Below are positions 8,441-16,590 of a DNA stretch of 46,606 bases, one piece after another. Position numbers and translations under genes: made by a program. Position 1 is the first letter of the stretch. Each line of letters opens with the position of its first letter. The notes under the pieces are model-generated. The model saw only the letters and a list, made by a program, of their open reading frames with translations. It was not told where the DNA came from and ran no database searches. The stretch spans positions 1 through 46,606 of the forward strand of contig DASSEW010000049.1 of the NCBI GenBank assembly GCA_035695065.1, in the 5' to 3' direction. This DNA comes from 66-474 sp035695065. GTDB taxonomy: Bacteria > Pseudomonadota > Gammaproteobacteria > Xanthomonadales > Rhodanobacteraceae.

Positions 8441-10324
8441 TTATTGCGCCACACCGTCCGGCCGCGCCACTGCAGGCGGGTGCACCGCGCGTGCGGCGAC
8501 GGCCGCGGCGGATTCGGTCTGCGGGAGCAGTTTGTCGAGCTTGCCCTTGAGTCGCAGCTGGGCGACGTTGGTCATCCCTTGATCGAGCTGGCGTTGCTCG
8601 GCGGTTTCCGGCGGCGGCGGCGCATCCGGTGCGCGGGTGAGGTCGGACAACTGCGGCGCCAGCACGTCTGTCAGCGCGAACCACGCGTCATCGCGGATGC
8701 CCGCGCGCTCGAGCAATTGTCCAGGCAGCGCCCATGAGGCGAGTGCCTGCGTCGGCTGCTCGTGCGGATGCGCCGGATCCACGATCAGCCAGGAACCGGT
8801 CTGCTCCAGCTGGTCGCGACCGTCCTTGAAACCGTTCACCTCGAATGCCTGCCCGAGCGCCGGCAGGTGGTCGCCGTAGAACATCAGCAAGGTCGGACGC
8901 GAGCGCTTCGACAAGACATCCGCGAGCCGCCCCAGTTGCGCATCGGCGTGGTGCAGGTGATAGAGGTAGGTCTGCAACATCGTTTTCGGGACACCGGTGA
9001 CGCCGGCAGGCACCGGGATTGCGTCGCGCTCGGCCACGTTGATCGGGCCGGGATCGCCATCGTACGGGCCGTGCGCTTCCATGCTGATCGCGAAGATCAG
9101 CTGCGGCGGGCCGCTGTCGCGCAGTTGCTTCAGGATTTCGTCGGTCAACGCGCTGTCGGCGACGTAGTGGCCGTCGTGCGGCAGGTTCTTCGGGAAATCG
9201 TTGATCGCGATGAAGCGGTCGAAGCCGAGCCGCTCCAGCGCACTGGCCCGGTTCCAGAAGCTGCGGTTGTTGTCGTGGATCGCGAGCGTGGTGTAGCCGT
9301 TGGTGCGCAGCGTGCGCGCCAGGCCCGGAATCACCTTCGCCTCGATCTGCAGGTACGGGAACTGCACCTGCGGGAAATAACGCAGCGGCAAGCCGGTCAG
9401 CACTTCGAATTCGGTGCGGATCGTGCCGCCGCCGAACGTCGGCACGTGCAGCGGGCCGGATTCGCCCTCCGCCGCGAGCCGCTCGAAATTCGGGATGAAC
9501 TGGTACGGCGCGTAGCCGACCATCCGGCCCGGGTTGAAGAATGATTCGCTCTGCACGATGACGATGTCCGGACGCACGCCATCGTTGCCCGCGGCCATCG
9601 CCGCGCGCACCGCCGGTCCGGTGCTGCCCAGCAGCGCGCGTGCGGCCTGCCTGTCGATCTTCAGGTGCTGCCCCGCGTAATCCAGCCGGTACAACGCGAG
9701 CATGCTGATGACGCCGCTGCGCTTGGCGGTTTCGGTGGCCGACCACGGCTGGAATTGCAAGGCTTCGCGGTTGTAGATCACCCGCCAGCCGGGCACGCCC
9801 GCACACAGCGACAGCAGCGCAGCGGCGGCACACGCCGCGATGCCGGTACGCGGCAACGCGCGGCGCGCGATCAGCGGCGGCTCGTAAATCCCCAAGGCGA
9901 TCAGCGCGACCAATCCGGCGATGGCCGCGAACAGCAGCCAGCCGCCCAGATGCGCGTAACCGCTCAGCAGATGCGCGCCGCCGTGATCGAGCTGGCCGAG
10001 CATGTGGAAATCCGCCGGCACCACCGGGGATGCGAGGTTCGCGATCTTCTGCGCGTTCACCCAGTACAGCAGCGCCTCGGCGCCGAATGCGATCAGCAGC
10101 GAGAACACCCAGCGCCGGCTGATGGCCAGCAGCATAAGTGCCAGCAGCAGGCCGGGCAGCGCGTTCGTGAACAGCGCCAGCGGCGCCTGGAACAGCGCGA
10201 CGGGCGCCACGCCGGGATTGCCGTCCAGCAAGCCGGTGGCGAGCATGAACAGCAGCGCCAGCAGAATGGCCGGCACGGCGCGCAGAAGAACCGGGCTGCG
10301 GGCGGTAGTCACGGATTGGTTCAT
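8441..10324 (-). CDS. LtaS/OpgB-type membrane sulfatase-fold phosphotransferase
   Basis: Several transmembrane helices (about residues 12-170) precede a periplasmic alkaline-phosphatase-superfamily domain. Landmarks are the metal-site strand DIVIVQSESFFNP, the GTIRTEFEVLTGL segment with the likely threonine nucleophile, AIHDNNRSFWNR, and YGDHLPALG with the Asp-His metal ligands. This architecture fits enzymes that transfer phosphoglycerol or phosphoethanolamine from phospholipids to envelope glycans (LtaS, MdoB/OpgB). In a Gram-negative, osmoregulated glucans or LPS are the likely acceptors, but that is inference. The ATG at 10322-10324 is preferred, although a TTG two codons upstream is nearer a GAGGGG motif. 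Confidence 0.85.
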   Translation of the reverse strand: MNQSVTTARSPVLLRAVPAILLALLFMLATGLLDGNPGVAPVALFQAPLALFTNALPGLLLALMLLAISRRWVFSLLIAFGAEALLYWVNAQKIANLASPVVPADFHMLGQLDHGGAHLLSGYAHLGGWLLFAAIAGLVALIALGIYEPPLIARRALPRTGIAACAAAALLSLCAGVPGWRVIYNREALQFQPWSATETAKRSGVISMLALYRLDYAGQHLKIDRQAARALLGSTGPAVRAAMAAGNDGVRPDIVIVQSESFFNPGRMVGYAPYQFIPNFERLAAEGESGPLHVPTFGGGTIRTEFEVLTGLPLRYFPQVQFPYLQIEAKVIPGLARTLRTNGYTTLAIHDNNRSFWNRASALERLGFDRFIAINDFPKNLPHDGHYVADSALTDEILKQLRDSGPPQLIFAISMEAHGPYDGDPGPINVAERDAIPVPAGVTGVPKTMLQTYLYHLHHADAQLGRLADVLSKRSRPTLLMFYGDHLPALGQAFEVNGFKDGRDQLEQTGSWLIVDPAHPHEQPTQALASWALPGQLLERAGIRDDAWFALTDVLAPQLSDLTRAPDAPPPPETAEQRQLDQGMTNVAQLRLKGKLDKLLPQTESAAAVAARAVHPPAVARPDGVAQ

Positions 10325-10336
10325 GGACAAGTTTTG

Positions 10337-10372
10337 CCCCTCACCCTTTGCCCTCTCCCAAGGGGAGAGGGG
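10337..10372. repeat. CCCTCTCCC hairpin repeat
   Basis: CCCTCACCC is followed by a stem, CCTCTCCC (10352-10359) and GGGGAGAGG (10362-10370). This is the opposite orientation of the element inside mpl at 38785-38819. It lies in the 5' region of the sulfatase-fold gene and may supply part of its ribosome-binding sequence. Confidence 0.65.
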
Positions 10373-10494
10373 AACTCAAGGCGTCGCGCTGCGCGCGACA
10401 ACATCATTGAATGGAGCGGGCGCGGACTCTAGCCCAACCGGGATGAACGCCGTGTTTGTGTCCGGCCGGAGCATCGCGCCCGCATAATCCGCGG

Positions 10495-13335
10495 ATGACG
10501 ACCGCAACGCACTCGCCCGCACCTGCGTTGACCATGTTGGCCGACGCGCGCTACGCCGAACTGGTCGAGCGCTGCCGCGCCGCCGGCGTGCGCGTGCACG
10601 ACGATGCCGGCGTGGCCGAGCGCCTGCGTCGGTTGCTGCTGGCCAGCGACTTCGCTTACGAAGCATTGCGGCGCGATCCGGCCCTGCTCGGTGGCGCGGG
10701 CCTGGAGCTGTTGCGTGATCCCTCGCCCGCGTCGGCGCGTGCTTCGGTGTTGTCCAACGACGGCGAGGATCTGTCGTCGCGATTGCGCCGTTTCCGCCGC
10801 GCCGAGGCGCTGCGGCTGGTGTTCCGCGACGTGAACGGGCTCGATGATCTCTCCGACACGCTGGGCGGCACCACCGCGCTGTACGAAACCCTGATCGCCG
10901 CGGCGCTGCGCCACGCCGAAGCACGCATGCGCGAACGCTACGGTACGCCGCGCAATCCGGATGGCGATGCCCAGTCGCTGATCGTGATGGCGCTGGGCAA
11001 GCTCGGCGGCGGTGAGCTGAATTTTTCCTCGGACGTGGACTTGATCCTCGCGTTTCCCGACACCGGGGAAACCGATGGCACGCGCGCGCTGGACAACGCC
11101 GAATTCTTCGCGCGGGTGGCACGTGAATTCGTGCGGCTGCTGAACGAAGCGGACGAGGAAGGCATCGCGGCGCGCGTGGACCTGCGCCTGCGCCCGTTCG
11201 GCGAAGCCGGGCCGGTGGCGGTGTCGTTCGCGGCGATGGAGCAGTACTACCAGCGCGAGGGCCGCGACTGGGAACGTTATGCCTGGATCAAGGCGCGCCC
11301 GATCGCCGGTGACATCGCGGCGGGAAGAAAGCTGCTCGACCTGCTGCGGCCGTTCGTGTACCGGCGCTATTTCGACTACACCGCGCTGGCCGGCCTGCGC
11401 GAAATGAAGGCGCTGATCGACGCGGAAGTCGCGCGGCGCGACCTGGCCGAGCACCTGAAGCTCGGTCCCGGCGGCATCCGCGAGATCGAATTCATCGTGC
11501 AGTTGCAGCAGTTGATCCGCGGCGGTCGCGATCCGGCGTTGCGCGTGCACGGGCTGCTGCCGGCGCTGGAAGCCTGCGCGCGCCGCGGTTACCTGCCCGC
11601 CGCGCGCGCGAAGATCTTGCGCGAGGCCTACCTGTTCCTGCGTCGGCTGGAGAACCGCGTGCAGATGTTCGCCGACCAGCAGACGCACGCGATCCCGGAC
11701 GATCCGCTGGTTCGTGCACGATTGGCGGTCACGCTCGGCTTCGCCGAATGGGATGCATTGCAGGCGCAACTGGACCTGCATCGCGGCAACGTGGCGGAAG
11801 CCTTCGCGGCGGTGCTGCTGCCGCGCGCGCGCGGCGAAGCGCATGCGCCTTCGCCGCAGAGCGTATCGGCGTGGCAGGGCGCGCGCGCCGGCGCGGCGGA
11901 CGCGCAGAAACTGGCGCAGGCCGGGTTCGATCCGGCCGACGAAGCCGCCGCGGCGCTGATGCAGGTCGCGCATCTGCGCGGACTCTCGGCACGCGCGACC
12001 AAGCGCGTCGAACACCTGCTGCCGCTGCTGATCGAAGCGGCGCGCGCGACCTCTGTGCCGACGCGTGCGCTCGTGAACCTCTGCAAGCTGGTGCAGGCGA
12101 TCGCGCGGCGCTCGGCTTACCTTGCACTGCTCGAAGAGCACCCGGCCGCGCGCACGCGTCTCGCACGGTTGTGCGCCGAACAGGCATGGCTGGCGCAGCG
12201 CGTGATCGCGCAGCCGCTGCTGCTGGACGACGTGCTCGACCCGCGCCTGGAACACCTGCCGCAGGGCGAAGCGGAGATCGAGCGCGAGCTGGCCAGCCTG
12301 CTGGCCGCGCATGCGGACGATCCGGAAGAAGCGCTGGGCACGATCGCCGAATGGCGTGACAGCTTCGCCTTGCGCGCAGGGCTCGCGTTGCGCGACGGCC
12401 ATGCCGACGCGGTGCTGACCGCGAGGCGGCTCGCGCTCGCGGCGGCCGCGGTGGTCGGGGCGGTGCTGGAGCTGGCGCGGCGCGAATTGATCGCGCAGCA
12501 CGGAAACCTGCCCGGCGAAGGTTCGGGTTTCGCGGTGCTCGGCTACGGCAGCCTCGGCGGCGCGGAATTGGGCTTTGCGTCCGACCTCGACCTGGTATTT
12601 GTCTACGATCCGGCGCGCGGAGCCGAGAGCAGTGACGGCGCGCGTCCGCTGGAAGGCGCGCGCTGGTACGCGCGGTTGGCGCAGCGCATCGTGCACTGGC
12701 TGTCCACGCCCACGCGCGCCGGACGCCTGTACGAAATCGATACGCGCCTGCGGCCGGACGGCAGCAAGGGCCTGCTGGTGGCGAGCCTGCCGGCATTCGT
12801 GGACTACCAGCGCGAGCGCGCCTGGACCTGGGAACACCAGGCGCTGGTGCGCGCGCGCGCGATCGCCGGCGACGCAGACTTGCGTTCGGGTTTCGAGGAC
12901 GAGCGTGCGGCGTTGCTGGCGTTGCCGCGCGAGCCGGCGCGGATCGTGGCGGACGTGCTGAAGATGCGCGCGCAGTGGCGCGCCGAGCGCGACCGTTCGG
13001 ATGTGCAGCGCTTCGATCTCAAGCAGGGCGCAGGCGGATTGCTGGACATCGAATTCCTGCTGCAAGGCCTGGTGCTGCGCCACGCCGGCCGGCATTCCGG
13101 CTTGACCGCGGCGACCGACACGCCCGGACTGATCGCCGCCTGCGCGGCAGCGAACGTGCTGCCCGAACGCGACGCGCAGGAATTGCTGGACGCGCACGCC
13201 GCGCTGCTGGCGCGTGCGCTGAACTGCACGCTGGAGGCGAGTCCGCGCGTGATGAACCGCGATGCGACCGTGGCGGGAATCAGCGCACAGGTGCTGCGCA
13301 TCGCGCGCGAAGCGGGATTCGATTTCGGCTCGTAG
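10495..13335 (+). CDS. glnE: Bifunctional glutamine synthetase adenylyltransferase/deadenylase
   Basis: This 946-residue protein has the two nucleotidyltransferase domains of GlnE. The N-terminal adenylyl-removase site is at about residue 166 (GKLGGGELNFSSDVDLI), and the C-terminal adenylyltransferase site is at about residue 683 (GYGSLGGAELGFASDLDLV). Conserved GPGGIREIEFIVQ and GAGGLLDIEFLLQ segments follow each. GlnE sets glutamine synthetase activity in response to PII and glutamine. The ATG at 10495 is preferred over an upstream in-frame start that lacks conservation. The TAG stop (13333-13335) lies inside the palindromic repeat at 13332-13387, so the repeat forms the 3' end of the gene. 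Confidence 0.96.
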   Translation: MTTATHSPAPALTMLADARYAELVERCRAAGVRVHDDAGVAERLRRLLLASDFAYEALRRDPALLGGAGLELLRDPSPASARASVLSNDGEDLSSRLRRFRRAEALRLVFRDVNGLDDLSDTLGGTTALYETLIAAALRHAEARMRERYGTPRNPDGDAQSLIVMALGKLGGGELNFSSDVDLILAFPDTGETDGTRALDNAEFFARVAREFVRLLNEADEEGIAARVDLRLRPFGEAGPVAVSFAAMEQYYQREGRDWERYAWIKARPIAGDIAAGRKLLDLLRPFVYRRYFDYTALAGLREMKALIDAEVARRDLAEHLKLGPGGIREIEFIVQLQQLIRGGRDPALRVHGLLPALEACARRGYLPAARAKILREAYLFLRRLENRVQMFADQQTHAIPDDPLVRARLAVTLGFAEWDALQAQLDLHRGNVAEAFAAVLLPRARGEAHAPSPQSVSAWQGARAGAADAQKLAQAGFDPADEAAAALMQVAHLRGLSARATKRVEHLLPLLIEAARATSVPTRALVNLCKLVQAIARRSAYLALLEEHPAARTRLARLCAEQAWLAQRVIAQPLLLDDVLDPRLEHLPQGEAEIERELASLLAAHADDPEEALGTIAEWRDSFALRAGLALRDGHADAVLTARRLALAAAAVVGAVLELARRELIAQHGNLPGEGSGFAVLGYGSLGGAELGFASDLDLVFVYDPARGAESSDGARPLEGARWYARLAQRIVHWLSTPTRAGRLYEIDTRLRPDGSKGLLVASLPAFVDYQRERAWTWEHQALVRARAIAGDADLRSGFEDERAALLALPREPARIVADVLKMRAQWRAERDRSDVQRFDLKQGAGGLLDIEFLLQGLVLRHAGRHSGLTAATDTPGLIAACAAANVLPERDAQELLDAHAALLARALNCTLEASPRVMNRDATVAGISAQVLRIAREAGFDFGS

Positions 13336-13387
13336 GGCGGGCATCGCCCGCCGCTTTGCGTTGGACGGCGGACGGTGTCCGCCCTAC
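13332..13387. repeat. REP-type palindromic repeat between convergent genes
   Basis: The unit starts GTAGGGCGGGCATCGCCCGCC and ends GGCGGACGGTGTCCGCCCTAC, giving two local hairpins and matching outer arms. It fills the whole gap between glnE (plus) and the ELM1-family gene (minus). The outer GTAG/CTAC ends supply the TAG stop codon of both. The element would form a hairpin in either transcript and may act as a bidirectional 3' end. Confidence 0.88.
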
Positions 13388-14337
13388 AGCGAACGCGCTT
13401 CGATGCGTTCGCGAATGCCCGCCGCCACCTGCGCGGTTTCGCGCAACGGCGGCGCGGCGCGCACAGCCCGCGCATCCAGGTCATGCAGCGAACCGCGTTC
13501 GCGCAGTGCTTCGTGGAAGCGTGCGAGCTTGCCGGGAAGTGGTGCAGCGACGAGCGTGTGCACCGGCGCTCCGACCGCAGCCGCTTCCGAAAGCATGTTG
13601 ACCGAATCGGGCGTGACCACGATCGCATCGGCCCAGCCGAGCAGGCCCGGATACGGATTCGGGCCATCGCCTTCGCCACTCCAGAACACGCCGGGCAATC
13701 GCGAAAGTTTCTCGCGGATGACTTGCGCGAATGCCGATGGCGTTCGCCGCGAGATGCTCGCCAGCACGCTGCCGCCTTGGGCGCGCGCAGCCACACCGCC
13801 GACGAGCGCCTTTGCATACGCCTCGTCGAACGCCACGCCGCGGCGCGGGCCGCCGATCAGCAGGGCGACCCGCGGCTGCGGCAATTGCGCGAAATGCGCG
13901 AACGCCTCGCGGCCTTGCGCAAGCCACGCGTCGTCGATCGGATTCAGTGAGCCCAACGTTTGGATCACGTTGTCGCCGTGCAGGTCGTCGTGGCGCGGCG
14001 CGATCACCGCGTCCCAGTGCCGTGTGTCGATGCGCGGATCGAGGATCTGCACGCTGAAGGTCTTGCCGCGCGAAACCTCGCGCAACAGCCGCGTCAGCAG
14101 GGACGCGTGCCGGCCGCAACCGATCGCGAGGGCAGGCCACGGTGGCGCGAACTGCGCACGATCGCGCGCGGCCAATGCCAATCTGCCCCCCGGCAACTTG
14201 CGTGGCGCGAACCACGCCCACGGCGCGCGCAGCGGCAGGCGCAACACGCGCGCAGGCGCATCCAGGGCCTGGGCCAGCGCCAGTGCCTGGCGCTCGTTAC
14301 CTGCCGCGCCATCGGTGATGACCCATGCTTCACGCAT
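13384..14337 (-). CDS. ELM1-family (GT-B-like) protein
   Basis: This 317-residue protein begins MREAWVITDGAAGNERQALALA, the hallmark of the mitochondrial-fission ELM1/DUF1022 family found in plants and many alpha- and gammaproteobacteria. Further support comes from the IGCGRHASLLTRLL, LIGGPRRG and AIVVTPDSVNMLSEAAAVGAPV segments, which look like the two Rossmann halves of a GT-B glycosyltransferase. The bacterial function is unknown. The envelope-glycan genes nearby make a sugar-transfer role plausible but unproven. No signal peptide is evident. The TAG stop is contributed by the repeat that separates it from glnE. Confidence 0.88.
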   Translation of the reverse strand: MREAWVITDGAAGNERQALALAQALDAPARVLRLPLRAPWAWFAPRKLPGGRLALAARDRAQFAPPWPALAIGCGRHASLLTRLLREVSRGKTFSVQILDPRIDTRHWDAVIAPRHDDLHGDNVIQTLGSLNPIDDAWLAQGREAFAHFAQLPQPRVALLIGGPRRGVAFDEAYAKALVGGVAARAQGGSVLASISRRTPSAFAQVIREKLSRLPGVFWSGEGDGPNPYPGLLGWADAIVVTPDSVNMLSEAAAVGAPVHTLVAAPLPGKLARFHEALRERGSLHDLDARAVRAAPPLRETAQVAAGIRERIEARSL

Positions 14338-14432
14338 GTCGAATGCCGCCCGCCTGATTCGTCATTTGATCAATGGCGCGCGTTATCTCACAGTTCGACC
14401 GCGTGCGCGCGCGATTTGCCTTCGGAGGAGCC

Positions 14433-15047
14433 ATGAAAACCGTTGCCCTGTTTGCCCTGTTCGCTACGAGCGGTGCCTGCTTCGCCGCACCCGTGCAATA
14501 CACGCTCGATCCCAGCCATACCCAGGTGCTGTTCTCGTGGGATCACCTGGGCTATTCGCATCCCACCGGCGAGTTCGATCATGTGAACGGCACGCTCATT
14601 TACGACGCTGCGCATCCGTCCAAGTCGTCCGTGCGCGTCAGCATTCCGGTGTCCAGCCTGCATACGCACGTGCCGGCGCTGGATGCGCAGTTGCTCGGGC
14701 CGACCTATCTGGATGCGAAGAAGTATCCGCTGATCACTTTCATCAGCAGCAAGGTCAAGCCGGAAGGTGGCAAGCGCTTCAAGGTCGAAGGCCAGCTGAG
14801 CGTGCATGGGGTGACCCATCCGGTGACGCTGCAGGTCACACTGAACAAGGCCGGCAAGTATCCGATGATCGAAGCGCCGGCCTTGGGCTTCGGTGCGAGC
14901 GCCACGTTCGATCGCAGCGCTTTCGGCGTGGGCTACGGCGTGCCGATGGTGGGTGATGCATTGCAGGTCACGATCAGCGCCGAGGCGATCGAATCGCATG
15001 CCTATGAAACCAAGTTGCTGCCGCTGGAGCAGCGCGCCGGCCAGTGA
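14433..15047 (+). CDS. YceI family periplasmic protein
   Basis: This 204-residue protein has a signal peptide (MKTVALFALFATSGACFA) and the YceI lipocalin-like beta barrel: YTLDPSHTQVLFSWDHLGYS at the mature N-terminus, FDHVNGTLIYD, TYLDAKKYPLITF, and LSVHGVTHPVTLQV. YceI proteins bind polyisoprenoid-type lipids in a central tunnel. The physiological role is usually unknown, although some respond to base or osmotic stress. The ATG at 14433 follows a strong GGAGGAG ribosome-binding site, so an upstream in-frame start is rejected. It stands alone between a minus-strand gene and the small zinc-finger gene. Confidence 0.94.
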   Translation: MKTVALFALFATSGACFAAPVQYTLDPSHTQVLFSWDHLGYSHPTGEFDHVNGTLIYDAAHPSKSSVRVSIPVSSLHTHVPALDAQLLGPTYLDAKKYPLITFISSKVKPEGGKRFKVEGQLSVHGVTHPVTLQVTLNKAGKYPMIEAPALGFGASATFDRSAFGVGYGVPMVGDALQVTISAEAIESHAYETKLLPLEQRAGQ

Positions 15048-15097
15048 TTCCGCGCCGAGTCGGCTAGAATGTCGCTTTCCACCCGATCGACTACGCC

Positions 15098-15301
15098 ATG
15101 AGCAGCACAGCCGCAACCCCCGTCGAACCTGCCAACGCGCAGCGCCGCTACGAAATCACCCGTGCGCAGTTGCCGCTGTCGTGTCCGCTGCCGGAAATGG
15201 CGCTGTGGAATTCGCATCCGCGCATTTATCTGCCGATCGAGGCGGACGGCGGCGAATCGCGATGCCCGTACTGCGGCGCGGTGTTCGTGCTCAAGGATTG
15301 A
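15098..15301 (+). CDS. Small zinc-finger domain protein
   Basis: This 67-residue protein ends with SRCPYCGAVFVLKD and has another cysteine in LPLSCPLPEMALWNSHPRIYLP, including a conserved WNSHPRIYLPI stretch. The pattern matches the zinc-finger CHCC family related to the complex I accessory subunit NDUFS6. One Zn2+ is probably held by three Cys and one His. The bacterial role is not established. It is preceded by a TAGAAT sequence that could be a -10 box. It is separated by about 80 bases from the glycosyltransferase operon downstream. Confidence 0.85.
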   Translation: MSSTAATPVEPANAQRRYEITRAQLPLSCPLPEMALWNSHPRIYLPIEADGGESRCPYCGAVFVLKD

Positions 15302-15383
15302 GCAGTTCTCGAACCCCTCCGCGGTTGAATCGCCCAGCTTCGCGCAACTTTCTCACGGCTTAATTCTTGCTTGGAGCCTGTGC

Positions 15384-16544
15384 ATGTACCAGGCGCCCGC
15401 AGCCGCAGCATTCAGGACGATGCACGATCAGCCCGCCAGCCGCCCCATGACCGTGCTCCAGTTGCTGCCGGCGCTGGAGAACGGCGGCGCCGAGCGCTCG
15501 GCGCTGGAAGTCGCGCGCGCGCTGGTCGCGGCGGGGCACCGGTCGGTCGTGGTGTCCGCCGGCGGAAGGATGGTGCCGAAGCTGCAGGCCGAAGGTAGCG
15601 AACACGTGCCGATGGATCTCGGGCGCAAGTCGCTGCGCACGCTCCGCCACGTGCCGCCGCTGCGCAAGCTGATCGAGGAACTGCGGCCCGACGTCGTGCA
15701 CGCGCGTTCGCGCCTGCCGGCGTGGATGGGTTGGCTGGCTTTGCGCGGGGTGCGTCCGCGCCCGCACTTCGTCACCACCGTGCACGGGCTGAATTCGCCG
15801 GGCAGCTACAGCCGCATCATGACCCGTGGCGAGCGTGTGATCGTGGTGTCGCAGACGGTGCGCGATTTCGTGCTGAGCCATTATCCGGGCACCGATCCGG
15901 CGCGATTGACCGTGATTCCGCGCGGCATCGACCAGGACGAATTCCCCTACGGCTATCGCCCCGATGACACGTGGAGGCAGCGCTTCTTCGCCGATTTCCC
16001 GCAGCTCGGCGGCGCGCCGCTGCTGACCTTGCCCGGCCGCGGCACGCGCCTGAAAGGCCATGCGGATGCGATCGCGCTGCTGGCCGGCCTGCGCGCGCGC
16101 GGCGTCGAGGCGCGGCTGCTGCTGCTGGGCGTGATCGAGAAGGGCCGCGAGGCCTATCTCGCGGAATTGCACGCGCTGGCGCAGGATCGCGGCGTCTACG
16201 ATGCGGTGGTGTTCACGCCGCCGCGGGCGGACGTGCGAGACGTGTTCGCCGCGTCCGCGCTGATTTTGCAGTTGTCCAACAAGCCCGAGAGCTTCGGCCG
16301 CACCGTGGTCGAAGCACTGTCGCTGTGCCGTCCGGTGCTGGGCTACGCGCACGGTGGTGTCGGCGAATTGCTGGCCGAACTGTATCCGGCCGGGCGCGTG
16401 CCGGTGGGCGACATGGAGAAGCTGATCGAGCGCGCCGCCGAACTGCTGCGCCGCGCGCCGCCGATCGCGCCGCTGCACAATTACCGGCTGGCCGACATGC
16501 AGCAGGCGACGTTGAAATTGTATCGGGAAGTCGTGGCTGCCTGA
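15384..16544 (+). CDS. Glycosyltransferase family 4 protein
   Basis: This 386-residue GT-B enzyme opens with VLQLLPALENGGAERSALEV, the typical acceptor-side loop (GGAER). It has VVHARSRLPAWMG and VTTVHGLNSPGSYS in the N-domain, IPRGIDQDEF at the hinge, and LQLSNKPESFGRTVVEALS in the C-domain, where the E-x7-E-type donor-binding motif lies. It probably adds a sugar to the LPS core or a related glycan on the cytoplasmic face. The ATG at 15384 is chosen because GGAG lies 8 bases upstream; ATGs at 15420 and 15447 are possible. It heads a run with the O-antigen-ligase-like gene and GT2. Confidence 0.9.
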   Translation: MYQAPAAAAFRTMHDQPASRPMTVLQLLPALENGGAERSALEVARALVAAGHRSVVVSAGGRMVPKLQAEGSEHVPMDLGRKSLRTLRHVPPLRKLIEELRPDVVHARSRLPAWMGWLALRGVRPRPHFVTTVHGLNSPGSYSRIMTRGERVIVVSQTVRDFVLSHYPGTDPARLTVIPRGIDQDEFPYGYRPDDTWRQRFFADFPQLGGAPLLTLPGRGTRLKGHADAIALLAGLRARGVEARLLLLGVIEKGREAYLAELHALAQDRGVYDAVVFTPPRADVRDVFAASALILQLSNKPESFGRTVVEALSLCRPVLGYAHGGVGELLAELYPAGRVPVGDMEKLIERAAELLRRAPPIAPLHNYRLADMQQATLKLYREVVAA

Positions 16545-16590
16545 TCCCGGCGCTCACGTACAATCGCGGCCTGATTGATGCGGCCGCCCG

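Noticed and set aside
10429..13344. Very long open frame antisense to glnE (971 codons)
   Set aside because: glnE has both conserved catalytic motifs over its full length. The antisense translation is Arg/Gln/Ala-biased and has no domain.
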